Assembly: GCA_009767595.1 (NCBI GenBank)
Contig: VSDK01012156.1
Coordinates: 160,075-224,074, forward strand
From: Symbiodinium kawagutii
Lineage: Eukaryota > Sar > Dinophyceae > Suessiales > Symbiodiniaceae
Reading direction: 5' to 3'
Length of the DNA: 64,000 nt
The position numbers and the translations under genes were made by a program. A model generated the notes under the pieces. The model saw nothing but the letters and a program-made list of their open reading frames with translations. It did not search any database and had not been told where the DNA came from. This document shows positions 34,065 through 45,112 of the stretch, one piece after another. Position 1 is the first letter of the stretch; each line of letters starts with the position of its first letter.

Positions 34065-34467
34065 CTGAACTAAATGTTTCATACATACAAAAGAACTCAT
34101 TACCAGAATCAAATGTCCCACCCGCGCTGCACTGTATGTTTCATATATACGAAGAACTCATTACCAGAATGAAATGTCCCACCCCCGCTGAACTATATGT
34201 TTCATATATACAAGAGAACTCAATACCAAAATCAAAAGTCCCACCCCCGCTGAACTATATGTTTCAAAAACACAAAAGAACTCAGTACCAGAATCAAATG
34301 TCCCACCCCCGCTGAACTATATGTTTCATATATACGAAGAACTCATTACCAGAATCAAGTGTCCCACCCCGGCTGCACTCTTTGTTTCATTTGTACGAAG
34401 AACTCATTACCAAAATCAAAAGTCCCACCCCCGCTGAACTATATGTTTCATATGCACAAAAGAAGTA
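34065..34467 (+). repeat. 61-62 bp tandem repeat, about six and a half units
   Basis: GAACTCATTACCAGAATCAA starts at 34093, 34154, 34216, 34278, 34339 and 34400. Each unit continues with GTCCCACCCCCGCTGAACTA and TATGTTTCATATATAC. The period is not a multiple of three in most units, so the open frame across it is not coding. Confidence 0.93.
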
Positions 34468-34501
34468 GCCCCGGGAGTGCGTGCGGGTCCACCCCGTCCC
34501 G

Positions 34502-34502
34502 C

Positions 34503-34589
<87 letters not shown>

Positions 34590-34590
34590 A
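34502..34590. repeat. (ATG)n microsatellite
   Basis: About 29 uninterrupted ATG units directly after the 61-bp array, followed by ATTATT/GATGATCATG variants to about 34665. Confidence 0.95.
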
Positions 34591-34686
34591 TTATTATCAT
34601 GATGATGATCATGGTGATGATGATCATTATGATGATAATGTTGCTGATGATGCTGATGATGATGATCCCGTCACTCTTGTACCTGC

Positions 34687-34724
34687 GGGGCAAAGGGTGG
34701 GAATTGCCCGTATTATTACTAGCT
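34687..34724. repeat. Direct repeat of the hairpin arm
   Basis: GGGGCAAAGGGTGGGAATTG, then CCCGTATTATTACTAG, repeats 33922-33954 (GGGGCAAAGGGTGGGAAGTG, then CGCGTATTACTAG). The 61-bp array and ATG microsatellite are thus bracketed by this sequence. Confidence 0.85.
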
Positions 34725-34943
34725 ATTATTACTGGTTAACCAACCAATAACAGCTGGTTCATATCCCCCATTATTAACCATTAACCATCAGTTGGTTAAT
34801 ATTACTGATATTACCATCTAGCTATTAACCAGTTATTAACCATTAACCAGCTATTCTCCCTATTAACCAGCTATTACCAGCTATTATTGGTTGGTTCATA
34901 TTACTGTTGGTTCATATTTAGGGTCCACGGCTCGCGCTGTCAG

Positions 34944-35067
34944 GTATGACGTGGGTGGCCTCTGCAACGGCATCCTGGCGGGCTTGGTGTCGATCACTGC
35001 GGGCTGCGGCAACATGGAGTCGGGCTCAGCCTTCGCCACGGGCCTCATTGGAGCCATCGTGTACCAG
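34944..35067 (+). CDS. AMT: AMT exon 10: helix 8-9
   Basis: After CTGTCAG|G. Reads YDVGGLCNGILAGLVSITAG, CGNMESGSAFATGLIGAIVY and Q. To continue as VYQ-GASML (family spacing) the intron must begin GCGTTG, a GC donor in phase 0. Confidence 0.95.
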
Positions 35068-35117
35068 GCGTTGCCACGGGTCTGCCGGGAAAACAACGGG
35101 AGAAGGATGGGTTAAGA

Positions 35118-35212
35118 AATGGTACCCCCAATAGGGGTACCCCCAAATCATCAATAGTCATTTATAGTGATAAACCAACCATTTTTTGGGTCCCCTATGT
35201 TGAGAAACAACC
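35118..35212. repeat. Palindromic element, family 1
   Basis: GGTACCCCCAATAGGGGTAC, CATTTATAGTGATAAACC, ending CCCCTATGTTGAGAAACAAC. Begins 50 nt after AMT exon 10. Confidence 0.7.
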
Positions 35213-35213
35213 A

Positions 35214-35326
35214 AATGGCTATGGGTCAAGCAGCTAACAAACCAATCATGGGGGATAATTACCAACGATAATAAGGGACAACAATGGGTAATGATGGGAA
35301 ACCAGAGGGACTAAGGGTTTTCACCG
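35214..35326 (+). repeat. Palindromic element, family 2
   Basis: AATGGCTATGGGTCAAGCAG, GGGGGATAATTACCAACGAT, GGGAAACCAGAGGGACTAAG, then GGTTTTCACCGCC. The right arm is weak. It directly follows a family 1 copy. Confidence 0.65.
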
Positions 35327-36139
35327 CCAAATGTTAAGAAGTTTGAAGATGTTTTTTTGGATGGCTGAGCTGTGATTGATTGATCGAGCTTTTAGGCGTT
35401 TGATCAATTGGGGCCAAAACACCATGTAAAAACATGGTCTCCCAAAACCCCAAATCAATTTTTGGCGTTTGAAAGTTTTCGGATTTGGGGCGACAACGGC
35501 ACCTTGCATGGGGAGCCAAGGCAGAGCTGCAGACCATGGGAGACCATCGCCCCATAGCTTTGAGGATTCCCTTAGTAGGACAAGCTTGACCTGGCTATGG
35601 GTACCAACCATCCAAGCAAGGGGTAGGCGAACATTTGCATAGTTAATTCCCTAACAAAGACTAGTAATGCATAGGTCGGTTGGGGGATGTTCACCAGCAG
35701 ACCTTGGTTTGGAGCCATAGCCGACTCGAGGCACAAGTCTTGCTTACCGCATGTGCAGATGTGGGTCGAAGCCCAAGTAGTGTCGAAAATCACCAAAATG
35801 AGATACTTGGCTTGCTGGGATTTTCATTGGCATTGGAGATAATGTTTGGGAATACGAGTCATACCATTGCGACCATTTCTGCCTTAACACCACCAACATT
35901 CGATCTATCCCTACCAAGCATTGGCATATATCTACTTAGGCTGATGGCGGTAGCAGACTGTAAAAAAATGATAAAACATGATCATCAATTACGGTCAGTA
36001 AGCGCGTTGATCGGAACAGCAAAACAAGATCGGCATTGATGTCCTGAAGCAAAGAATGGCTGTACCTAAGTGCAGATCGACCAAGGATTGATGAACCACC
36101 TATTTCCCGTCCCAAATCAAGAGCTACTTCAAGCACCAA
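35327..36139 (+). other. Non-repetitive part of AMT intron 10
   Basis: About 800 bp without the usual repeats. It has open frames on both strands (- 35321-35611, - 35572-35796, + 35680-36039) of ordinary AT-ending codon use. No family recognised. Could be a decayed insertion. Confidence 0.35.
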
Positions 36140-36240
36140 TTGGTGGTTTCTCCAAATAGGGGTCCCCTAAATTATCCAATATTAGTCATTTAAAGTACTA
36201 AACCAACCATTTTGGGGGTCTCATATTTCAAGAAACCGCC
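36140..36240. repeat. Palindromic element, family 1
   Basis: TGGTGGTTTCTCCAAATAGG...TTTGGGGGTCTCATATTTCA AGAAACCGCCA. AMT intron 10. Confidence 0.7.
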
Positions 36241-36616
36241 AATTGGCGACGGTTTATCCGGGTTTCCTCCAAGCTTAGACAGAGCGGTGCGTAGCCGGTG
36301 TCCGTTAGGTCGTCAAATGTTGACCGTGGCAGCGCCCTGAGACCATTGGGAAAATACTAGCACTCATATTCACTGATCTTGATGCTTAATGTTGCACTAA
36401 TGTGGATGATCTTAGTGAATTTCACTGAGATATCACCACTAGTTAATATGGCTAATTTCACCAGCACTAATATCTTGATGCTTAATGCGCAACTAATATT
36501 CAATGATCAAAACTAGCACTTTTTCTTGCACTAATCTTCCCTAGCACTAAGATTGACCATTGTCAATCAACCTTGATTACCTCTATTGATGTCTCGTGAG
36601 ACGGGCTTGGATGCAG

Positions 36617-36668
36617 GGAGCTTCCATGCTGATGGTGAAATTGAAGATTGATGACCCAGTGGATGCAT
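36617..36668 (+). CDS. AMT: AMT exon 11 (17 codons)
   Basis: After GGATGCAG|G. Reads GASMLMVKLKIDDPVDA, the conserved cytoplasmic-loop segment of AMT proteins. It ends with one base before GCATCT (GC donor, phase 1), so the join reads PVDA-S-MIWKGPVHG. The donor context TGCATCTTGG is the same as at exon 8. Confidence 0.9.
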
Positions 36669-36867
36669 GCATCTTGGCAAGCTTAGTGTCTGGACCAACT
36701 TTCCACGGGTAGTTGAGTACTCTCTTGCCGTATGCATATCATATATCATTGTACCTATGTATCTATGTGTCCATGTATCATCTGTGTATCTAATATATTT
36801 ATCTATCTACCGATATTTACCAGCTGAAATTTTGACTTTCCAAAGAGTATCCTACACAGAAACCCAA

Positions 36868-37042
36868 AGGGCAGTTTCTCAAAATAGGAGTAATCCTAAA
36901 TCATCCAATAAGAAACAATTTTTAGTGATGCACCTATTTTGAGAAACCATTTTTAGATGAACCAATTTTTAGATGAACCTATTTTGATACCACTAAATAT
37001 GAACCAACCATAACTTGGGGGTACCCCTGAGAAACCGCCACA
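36868..37042. repeat. Palindromic element, family 1 (extended)
   Basis: GGGCAGTTTCTCAAAATAGG...CACCTATTTTGAGAAACCAT, followed by further arm pieces ending CCCCTGAGAAACCGCCACAT. AMT intron 11. Confidence 0.65.
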
Positions 37043-38029
37043 TGGTAGTCACAGATTCTTCATGAAATCAGTCCCAAGCGCCCGGTGCCATGTCGTTGGC
37101 CGCTGTTGGAAGGGCAGGTATGGGGCGGGTCCTACAGAATACGTCAAGCCTCACCCAGTTGCTGATGGACATAGCGAAATTCCATGCGTGTCACCCAGGT
37201 TGATCAACCCGATCAACCCTGAGCTGATGGATGACTGTTGCGGAAGAATGGTCAATATCATTGACAGTCATGGTTCATAGTGATTGACTATGGTCAAGAA
37301 TGGACAAAAATGATTGGTGGCGCTTTGATAATGGTTGGTTCTTGTGTGTGTATGTGTCAGCTTGCTGATCCCCGCATATGCTAAGAGGCAGAGAGGCCCC
37401 ATGCCTCCAGACCCATTTGGGGCACGCATGAATAATGGATCATGGGATATCATGGGTATATTCAACCGCTTTGAACAGGTACTTATCAACTGTCAAGCAA
37501 TGAGTTTCGGGGATGCCCCATGGCAAGGGTTCCATGCGATGATGAAGATACAACCACGGCAATGGTCAACAACAAGTACACTCTGATAAATTCACCATTT
37601 AATTATGATATTCATAGCCGGTTTACGTCTACAAATATCAATTTTTAGCTTTCAGAATAGTAGATCATCCAACCTCATGATGGTTTTCAACCGCTGATGG
37701 CCATGATCATGAAGCATCACCCATCTCAATTTCAAAACTATCATTTTGACCAACGTGTTGACCACCATTGAACCACTATTATCCTTCTATTCACCATTAT
37801 TAGCATGGATTTAACTTACTAAATAAATCCATCATCATCCAGTACTAACCACTATAAGCTTACTCTATAAATCCAGAATCCATTACTAGCCACGATGAAT
37901 GACCACCACTATATACCACTATCTATGAACTATCTATCTATCCATCTATCTTTCTAGATCTATTCATTGATCTACCTATCCAATCTAATCTAATTCCCAA
38001 CAGCGGAGATGTTGGGTTTTAATCTCTAG

Positions 38030-38165
38030 GGTTGGAGCTGGTGTGCGTTTTTTTGTCCAACCCAAAAACCGGCCCTGGAACCCTGGAACCCTAGAACCCT
38101 GGAACCTGGAACCCTGGAACCTTCAACCCTGGAACCCTGCTGTTGGGTTGCAAAGCTGGGTTAAT
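38030..38165. repeat. (GGAACCCT)n array
   Basis: About seven imperfect CTGGAACCCT units at 38083-38145, flanked by GTTGGGTT and CCAACCCAAA words in both orientations. Confidence 0.8.
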
Positions 38166-38520
38166 CTAATCTAATCTAATCTAGTCTAACCTAATCTAAT
38201 ATCTAATCTAAGCTAAGCCACTCCAATCCAATCCAATCCAAAAAAATCCAATCGAATCGAATCGAATCTAATCTAGTCTAGTCTAGTCAAACCTAATCTA
38301 ATATCTAATCTAAGCTAAGCCAATCCAATCCAATCCAATCCAATCCAATCGAATCGAACCTAATCTAATCGAATATCTAATCTAAGCTAAGCCAATCCAA
38401 TCCAATCCAGTTGAATCGAATCGAATCTAATCTAGTCGAATATCTAATCTAAGCTAAGCCAATCCAATCCAATCCAATCGAATCGAATCTAACCTAATCT
38501 AATCTATTCATCTATCTATC
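38160..38520. repeat. Pentamer array with higher-order units
   Basis: AATCT/AATCC/AATCG pentamers arranged in larger units marked by ATCTAATCTAAGCTAAGCCA, which ends near 38220, 38322, 38393 and 38461 (spacings about 102, 71 and 68). Turns into CTAT repeats and ends about 50 bp before the exon 12 acceptor. Confidence 0.85.
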
Positions 38521-38573
38521 TATCTACCTATCTATCACTTGTAAATCCCCCTTTGCTCCCCGGCACCGGGCAG

Positions 38574-38683
38574 CCATGATTTGGAAAGGTCCCGTGCACG
38601 GCGCTTGCGGCATGTGGGGCGTTTTCGCGGCGGGCGTCTTCGATTGGGGCTACCGTTGGGGCCCCCAGTGGTCATCCTGGGAG
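38574..38683 (+). CDS. AMT: AMT exon 12: helix 10, second pore histidine
   Basis: After CCGGGCAG. Two bases complete Ser, then MIWKGPVHGACGMWGVFAAG and VFDWGYRWGPQWSSWE. VHGACGMWG carries the second conserved pore His. The end is uncertain: GTACCG (38684) and GTGAGC (38708) both keep phase 0 with exon 13. GC donors inside (for example after GATTGGG) would pair with a later exon 13 start. Confidence 0.88.
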
Positions 38684-40057
38684 GTACCGACCCTGTGGGG
38701 AGCTGCCGTGAGCATTTCGGGTCAGGGGGGCAAGGACAGAAGCTACCAGGAGTTGCCCAAATGGTAACTACCTGGTTTCACGGAAAGCATCAGCCATCAG
38801 CATCAAGCTGAGCAACTGAGGAATCATGGCATTTTAAGTACTATTTTAGTTTACCATCAACCAGGAGGTTTAGCCACAAACCGAGGATCTGAAACTCGTT
38901 TAGTACCTCTGCTACCTGTTTTCACTGTTCAAGTCCCAAAGATGATCGGAAAATTGGCTGTGGTGGTTGCGCCTGTCCAAATTGCATCTCAGTTACAACT
39001 CTGGTGGCCCTTTCTTTGCCTTGTCTTTGCGACATTTTCCTCTTGGTTGCCTGATTCGTTTATTGAGGCATCTCGCAACAGATGTCAAACAGACTGTGAT
39101 CATCATCAACAACAAGCAAGGTTGTGCAAATACGTCTGTATGTATGGATATTCATTATACATATAATTTATGATAATAATCACGGTATGAATAGTAATTA
39201 TAGCAATAACAAGAATGATGATAATGGTAACAATAACAACAATAGTATAATAGTCATCTCCAATATTATAACCATATTATAACCATATTATAACCATATA
39301 AGCAAAGGATCAAAGAAGTCCCCCTTCGGCCTCCCTCAGAGTAGCCACAGCGAAACTTTGGGTTCCCCGGCGCTGCAGGTGCCAATCAGTAACTTTCAGT
39401 GCTAAATAGATAACCACAACCTTTCTATAAACAAGTTGCGCATAAATCAAAGTTAAATTAAACCATAACTATAGTTAAATTAGTTAAACAAAGGTTTAAA
39501 TAGATAACCACAATAGTTGCGCATAAATCAAAGTTAAATCAAAGTGCGTATAGGAATAAGCTTTTGTTTATGCTATTGAACAAGTAACATTTATGCTATG
39601 TGAAGTTTGTTTTTCCTTTGCATAAATCAAAGTGCCGTTCACAAGCCTCCACGGCCCTTTCCAATAGGCGACGGTCCACACACCACCGTGCGATTCAAGT
39701 GCAAAGGAACATGCCGAGAACCTGTGCTATGCCAGTGCCGCCACAACGTGACGTACTAAACCAGGTGACAATGAAGTGAAGATCAGGAACCCCCATGAAT
39801 ACGCTTCCTACCATCTTTCACTGCGTGTACGAACGACTCAAATGCCATCGGCCTTCTGAACGCACAAGAGAGACCCTTGTGGTATCTTTCTCTGACGCGC
39901 TCCCCTTACCATCGGCTGGGGTGAGCGGATAGTTCGAACACAACCCAGTACTGGTAGCTCATGGTGGTTGGCTAATCATAGTGGCGAACAATGGTTTACA
40001 GTGGTTGACAATGCTTTATTGTGTTTAAGAGCTTGAACAGGTGACTTGATACTTGGG

Positions 40058-40130
40058 TGTTTCTCAAAAAGGGTAGCTTCCAAGTCATCCAATACGAACC
40101 AACACAAACCATTTATAGAAAGTAGCTAAC
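40058..40130. repeat. Palindromic element, family 1 (degenerate)
   Basis: GGGTGTTTCTCAAAAAGGGT...CATCCAATACGAACC...AACCATTTATAG. The right arm is missing. AMT intron 12. Confidence 0.45.
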
Positions 40131-40325
40131 CACTTTAATCTTTGGCCACACCGGTTGTGATATGCAGAAGGAAAAACATCTACCTGGGAGTGGCTGGTGA
40201 GCCCTAAGCGCCACATTGGTTGCTGGATAACCAATTTTGCTACCTGCCGGGCGCGTTCATACACGGCTTACAGCTCCAACCCAGTGATATCCACGGCAAC
40301 TGTGCAGTAGTTTCCGGTGTAGATA

Positions 40326-40442
40326 TGGTTGGTTCTCAAGTTATAGGGGACCCCCCAGTTTTCATTCAGATTATTACCCATCTATGGTAAGAAACGAACC
40401 ATAACTCTGGGGTACCCCAACTGGCTTGAGAAACCACCATAG
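40326..40442. repeat. Palindromic element, family 1
   Basis: TGGTTGGTTCTCAAGTTATA...GGACCCCCCAG...TCTGGGGTACCCCAACTGG CTTGAGAAACCACCATA. AMT intron 12. Confidence 0.7.
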
Positions 40443-40762
40443 AGTAACTATAGTAGTTGTTTAACCATCAACTTGTTGGTGATTATAAATGTTGATTATC
40501 CCCTACCATTAAACCACTATAATGTCCTATGGTAACCATGTCCTATGTTAACCAAAACCCTTACCATGTCCCCATGGGTGCCTACCGGTAACCAAGCAAC
40601 CATTATAAAACCATGTGATATCTTCACATAGCAGGTGTTTGACCATAAGTTTCATAACCATTAGCAGTTGTTTAACCATTAGCAGTTGTTTAACCATTAA
40701 AAGCATTATAAGTTTCTTGTTGCTTTTTCCCTATTATTTACCAACCAGCTTAGCCTCCTCAG

Positions 40763-40853
40763 CTGCTATCCGTTGCGGCGTTGCGTGGAGCGGTTTCCGC
40801 GCCAGATGACTACTACCACGGCTGGTCCGCGTGGGATTGTATGATGACCGACG
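40763..40853 (+). CDS. AMT: AMT exon 13: loop before last helix
   Basis: After the pyrimidine-rich CCTCCTCAG. Reads LLSVAALRGAVSAPDDYYHG then WSAWDCMMTD, ending with one base before a perfect GTGAGT donor (phase 1). Joins exon 14 as MTDDGSALGANL. The first 14 residues may be intronic: GCGCCAG at 40799-40805 is an alternative acceptor if exon 12 ends in phase 1. The open frame past the donor (CTSNISPVAAKM) is taken as intron. Confidence 0.7.
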
Positions 40854-40934
40854 GTGAGTGCACGTCAAACATCAGCCCCGTGGCTGCCAAGATGTGAAGC
40901 CAGGAGACGTGTCACACACCTGTTGGGCTTATAG

Positions 40935-41042
40935 ATGGTGGTTTCTTAAGCCACAAGGGACCCCAAAGTTATGGATGGTTTATTAGCATAAATGGTCAAG
41001 AACGAGATGATCTGGGGGGTACCTATATTTGGACAACCCACC
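40935..41042. repeat. Palindromic element, family 1
   Basis: GATGGTGGTTTCTTAAGCCA...GGTTTATTAGCATAAATGGT...CTATATTTGGACAACCCACC. AMT intron 13. Followed by (TA)n at 41043-41060. Confidence 0.65.
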
Positions 41043-41289
41043 ATATATATATATATATACATGTAGTGTTTGAAGGTATATTTCGACACATGCATATGTA
41101 TCTTTACTGATATGGTAACTACACAGGTGACCAACCAGCGTTGCTTCAATATATATATATATATGTATATATATGTACACAAATGCAATTAAATGATTGC
41201 CATAAAATTTCAATCATGTAAACCTATGAATTATCATGAGTACCCCATCCCCCATAATGGCAAGCAATCATGTGTTTGGAAACTGCTGA

Positions 41290-41326
41290 NNNNNNNNNNN
41301 NNNNNNNNNNNNNNNNNNNNNNNNNN
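41290..41326. other. Assembly gap (37 N)
   Basis: Run of N in AMT intron 13, with no microsatellite at its edges. Could hide a short sequence only. Confidence 0.95.
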
Positions 41327-41979
41327 GCTGAACCGAACTGATTAGCTATTCAGGAGTTTTGGTGATGGCAAGTGAATTTGAGGGACAGGATTTTTGACGA
41401 TTCCAAGGATCATTTGTTTACTTTGCAATCCTGTGAGCAGCGGAACCCAAAGACTGGGACCTCGATCAGCTGTTCATCAACTGGTTGGTGGTTTCAAACA
41501 TTTTTTATTTTCCCTAGTATTCATTAACAATTGGTTGGTTGACTAATATTTTTCAATGGGGTTGAAACCACCAACCAGTTAACCTGGCATGCCTCCCTGG
41601 GTTATCAGCTGGGAAACGAAACGCAGCGGGAGACCTCCCGTGATCACCCGCCCATAGAAAACCTCGAGGTTGGCGTATTGGATGCTCTGACGCCTGTATC
41701 GCATTCTAGCTGCGATACACCATGATGCTCAGTATCACTACTCATGAGTATTGTATTACCGAAAGGTGTATTGGATACTCATGATGGCGTTTGTTGTAAT
41801 TCAATGCTTGCACTCCTAGCCATGCTCTTAGTGCAGATAATGAAGTCTTCCTAACCGCCATGCTCGTAGCCCAGCCCCTTGTGTAGTAGATAATCTCTCC
41901 GCATTTGAGCGGGGACTAGGGACGGTCTTCAGAGATTGCAAGATTTTGGTCTGGGAATGTCTGGGCCAATCATGCCAAG

Positions 41980-42056
41980 CCTGGATTGATGAACCCCTGG
42001 TTGATTAACAGGGAGTATTCCCCTAAAGCCTTGGTTTCCAATTAAGATGGCGCCTG
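41980..42056. repeat. Partial family 3 element
   Basis: GGATTGATGAACCCCTGGTT, AGTATTCCCCTAAAGCCTTG and GTTTCCAATTAAGATGGCG resemble the inner part of the copies at 12048 and 21776. The outer arms are lost. Confidence 0.5.
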
Positions 42057-42363
42057 AGCTCCCTGCTGACCAAAAAAGCCGCTAGTAGGCAAGCGCGGCT
42101 TCCCCGAGACAGGTTCCAGGGACGGTGTCCATGGCAGTTGAGCCAAGCCTGGTTGATGATGGATGATGATGGTAGACTAGTCGTTTTCGCCCAAACGGTG
42201 GAGCGAAACGCTGCGAATTGTTGGAGATGGCTCCCCAGTATATGGTTGGGTTGGTAATTGTTTGCAAATATGAGATTGGTGTCATCCATAAACTACGTAG
42301 CTCTCAAATCCAACAATTCCGTGTAAAATTCGCTCTTCAATAAGCTCTGCCAACCGTGCTCAG

Positions 42364-42530
42364 ATGGATCTGCTTTGGGTGCGAACCTCATCATGATTCT
42401 GATGATCATCCTGTGGTCTGGTGGCCTTTCTGCCATTGGCTTCTTCGTCCTGATGAAGACCGGCAAGCTGCGAATCGACGAATATACGGAGGAAGAGGGC
42501 ATGGATTCTCGTCACCACTCTCCACCCAAG
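42364..42530 (+). CDS. AMT: AMT exon 14: helix 11 and start of the tail
   Basis: After CCGTGCTCAG. Completes Asp, then GSALGANLIMILMIILWSGG, LSAIGFFVLMKTGKLRIDEY and TEEEGMDSRHHSPPK. The conserved GMDxxHHxPPKAY motif continues into exon 15, which fixes the end at CCCAAG|GAGCGG: a GA donor, phase 0. Reading on past it gives a 40-residue non-conserved frame. Confidence 0.92.
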
Positions 42531-43614
42531 GAGCGGTCTCGGGCCACAGATTGCGATCGGGTCTGCTCCGGGGATCAATGCTCAATGCCAATGATTAATT
42601 CATGGTTCGGTTTGGCTTTCTGCGTCAGACCTCTTGGTTAGTCATTCTTGGATGTTGCGGAGATCCCATTGAAGTGGACAGCACCATCCTAGCAGTAGAA
42701 CTGCGGGAATTCCTGCAGCTGTTTTTAGGAGGTATACATCCATTGACCCAAGATTCCATACATGAGTCTATGATAGTCCTGATCGAGTCATGATACCCCC
42801 TACATCCAACATGTCCTGGGATCTTGTTGTGCCGTGGATGGGATCTATGCCGGTGGCCTGATACGGTGCAAATGAAGTAAATGGGTTTGTCCAAAGTAAA
42901 CATGTTGTTATTGGAAGGTTAGTAGGTATCACCATTTGTGAACAAACCCAAATATTATACAAACAGGCGGGCTGTGAAGTTGATTGGACCTTTTGGATCC
43001 TTTGGGTTGGTTTCCTGCTCGAAGATTATCATAGCTTTCGGAATGATAGTAGTTGGTGATGGAGAACGATGCCGCTGTATGATGATTGTTGTATGATTTT
43101 CAATCATGATTGAGTTGTAGCGGTTCCTTGAGCTATCAATTTGAACTTTAAACCGTGGTTCATGATCCGTCATTAGTAGTCATGATGCTGATCGCAATGC
43201 TTGATATTGATAGTTGATGATGGTCAATGATGACTACCCGATGATAGTGCTTTATTCTGATTACTGGTACCACTGGTTAATCATTTGTTCAGCTAATTGT
43301 TGTTGATTATTGTACTCATGATGTTTGAATGACGGTGCTCGTGATACTTGATGGTGTTCATAACCATGATTGATCATGATTGATCACTTGTTCATTGCTG
43401 GTTGCTAATGGTTTGACATGGTGCTAATAACAAGAAATTCACAACTGGCAAGTAATTCCCATGGTTATTAGCATATTTATTCGTTTGGGTCATATGTTCA
43501 CCACTGTTATTCCCATGGATCCCCATGGTTATTCCCATGGTTAGCATGCTTGCTGTCACCGGTGGTCCGCTGGGCGATCCATTCCTGGAAGTTCCTGGCC
43601 GTCGCCACGGCCAG

Positions 43615-43742
43615 GCCTATTGCTTCCCTGCTGAAGAAAAAGAACCCGAAGCGCCACCACCAGCAGAAGAGCCGGCGTACGTAGCTCGGCTTCAAAACGG
43701 CCGACATCGTGCAGCTGTGAAATTCCACCGAGCTGTTGTGAG
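43615..43742 (+). CDS. AMT: AMT exon 15: C-terminal tail
   Basis: After ACGGCCAG|G. Reads AYCFPAEEKEPEAPPPAEEP, then AYVARLQNGRHRAAVKFHRA and VV. A Pro/Glu-rich then basic cytoplasmic tail. Ends AG before GTGAGG (phase 2). If that donor were unused the frame would stop at TGA 43744-43746. Confidence 0.75.
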
Positions 43743-45112
43743 GTGAGGTTTGATTGCTAAGAAACTGAACATTTGAATACATTTGATTGGTTGATGGTGG
43801 AACATTTGGTTGCTTAGCTTGAACTTCAAAGATTCGATCATTGGATTTCCCAACCTCGATGAGTTCACTGGAAAGCACTGGGTTTTGCTGGTAACGATAC
43901 CATACTAGACCCTGAGATCCACTCAGATCACCCCAGTTTCTCGTGAGCTCAGCTGTTCGTTAAGAGCTGCTGAGGTTTGGACTGGTCATCAGCATGTAGC
44001 ATCTATTTTCCTAACAGATTATGATCAGTAATCATGGTCAGTCATTATGACTTCTTTGCGCACCATGATTGTGGTCGTTCAGCACCATGATGGTCAGAAA
44101 TATGGCTTCTTTGTAAGTAGATTGAGTAGATCGTTGTTTAGTTTTCAATGAAGTATATGAGTAGATCTACTTTCATTTTTTTGTTTCTTTGAGTAGATCG
44201 TTCAGAGATGGTTTTGTAAGTAGTTGGTTTTCAATGAAGTATGAGTCAAAACCATCTCTGAACGTCCTGTGTGCTCTCGAGCCCAGCTGTTGAGATCTTC
44301 AGTACTCTTCCCACTGGTTGAGATCTTGAGTAGCGGCTATGGTAGCGCAGCAAGTGGTGGTGTGTTTGTCACTGTGGGCTGCCCCTAAATTTACCAAGAG
44401 TTATATTCCCAGGCAGTGCCTCATATACTAACCACTAATTTATAGTGGCTCATAGTCTGCTTGATGATTTCATCATATCTCATACTTGTTAATTTCTGTT
44501 TATTTTTGTAGGCTACGTATTTGCTTGTACCCCTACTTTAGAATCACACACATTTTGCTGTCAAGGAATCGGCCATCCATCATAAATAAGAGCAATCCAC
44601 GAAGCATTGGAAACCATGATCAAAAATGATTAATCATCAGAAAGCGTTAACCATGATCAACCATTGTTCATTATTGACACCATGACTAACAAGTATCTAC
44701 ATTATTCAAGGCCATCATTGACACTATTGTCCAGGAATATCTATCACAACTAGTAGCTAGTGACTATGAAACATTTTCACTATCCATCCTTCTCCACCAT
44801 TATTACTCTCCGAGTGAACTAACATCAGAATCCAATTAGTAAGCCGAACGGATAGTCTCCCATTGATCCCCCATCATCAATCAATTCTCCACCATGATTC
44901 TTCCATATAAGCCATAAACCAGAACTCTTCAGCAACCCGAATAACCACAATCAACCATAATTGATCATGATTCCTCCATATGAGCTCCATGTTAACAATG
45001 ATAATTCACCATATAATCACCCGTAGTTAAGCATAGTTAACCATATTAAGCACGTTAATTCACCACCATTCGCCACAACCATCATGGATCGTAGCTCCAT
45101 CGCTGCCCCCAG
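43743..45112 (+). other. AMT intron 15
   Basis: AACCATGATT-rich sequence with a short near-repeat (GTAGATCGTT and CAATGAAGTATATGAGTAG, 44110-44260). No exon seen. Confidence 0.55.

Larger units (their letters stand above)
31592..34943 (+). other. AMT intron 9 (3.35 kb)
   Basis: Holds a less repetitive block 31630-32160 without recognisable coding (open frames on both strands, poor codon bias), a TCTATA/TCTATC tract at 32249-32590, AACCA-rich sequence, and the hairpin/61-bp array/ATG microsatellite complex at 33889-34724. Confidence 0.55.

Noticed and set aside
34065..34467. 61-bp repeat array considered as a CRISPR or as a repeat protein
   Set aside because: Units are contiguous without unique spacers and not a multiple of three; it is a minisatellite in an intron.
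40854..40909. Extension of exon 13 through CTSNISPVAAKM
   Set aside because: Open and GC-rich, but it lies beyond a perfect GTGAGT donor, and using that donor joins exon 14 in frame with family spacing.
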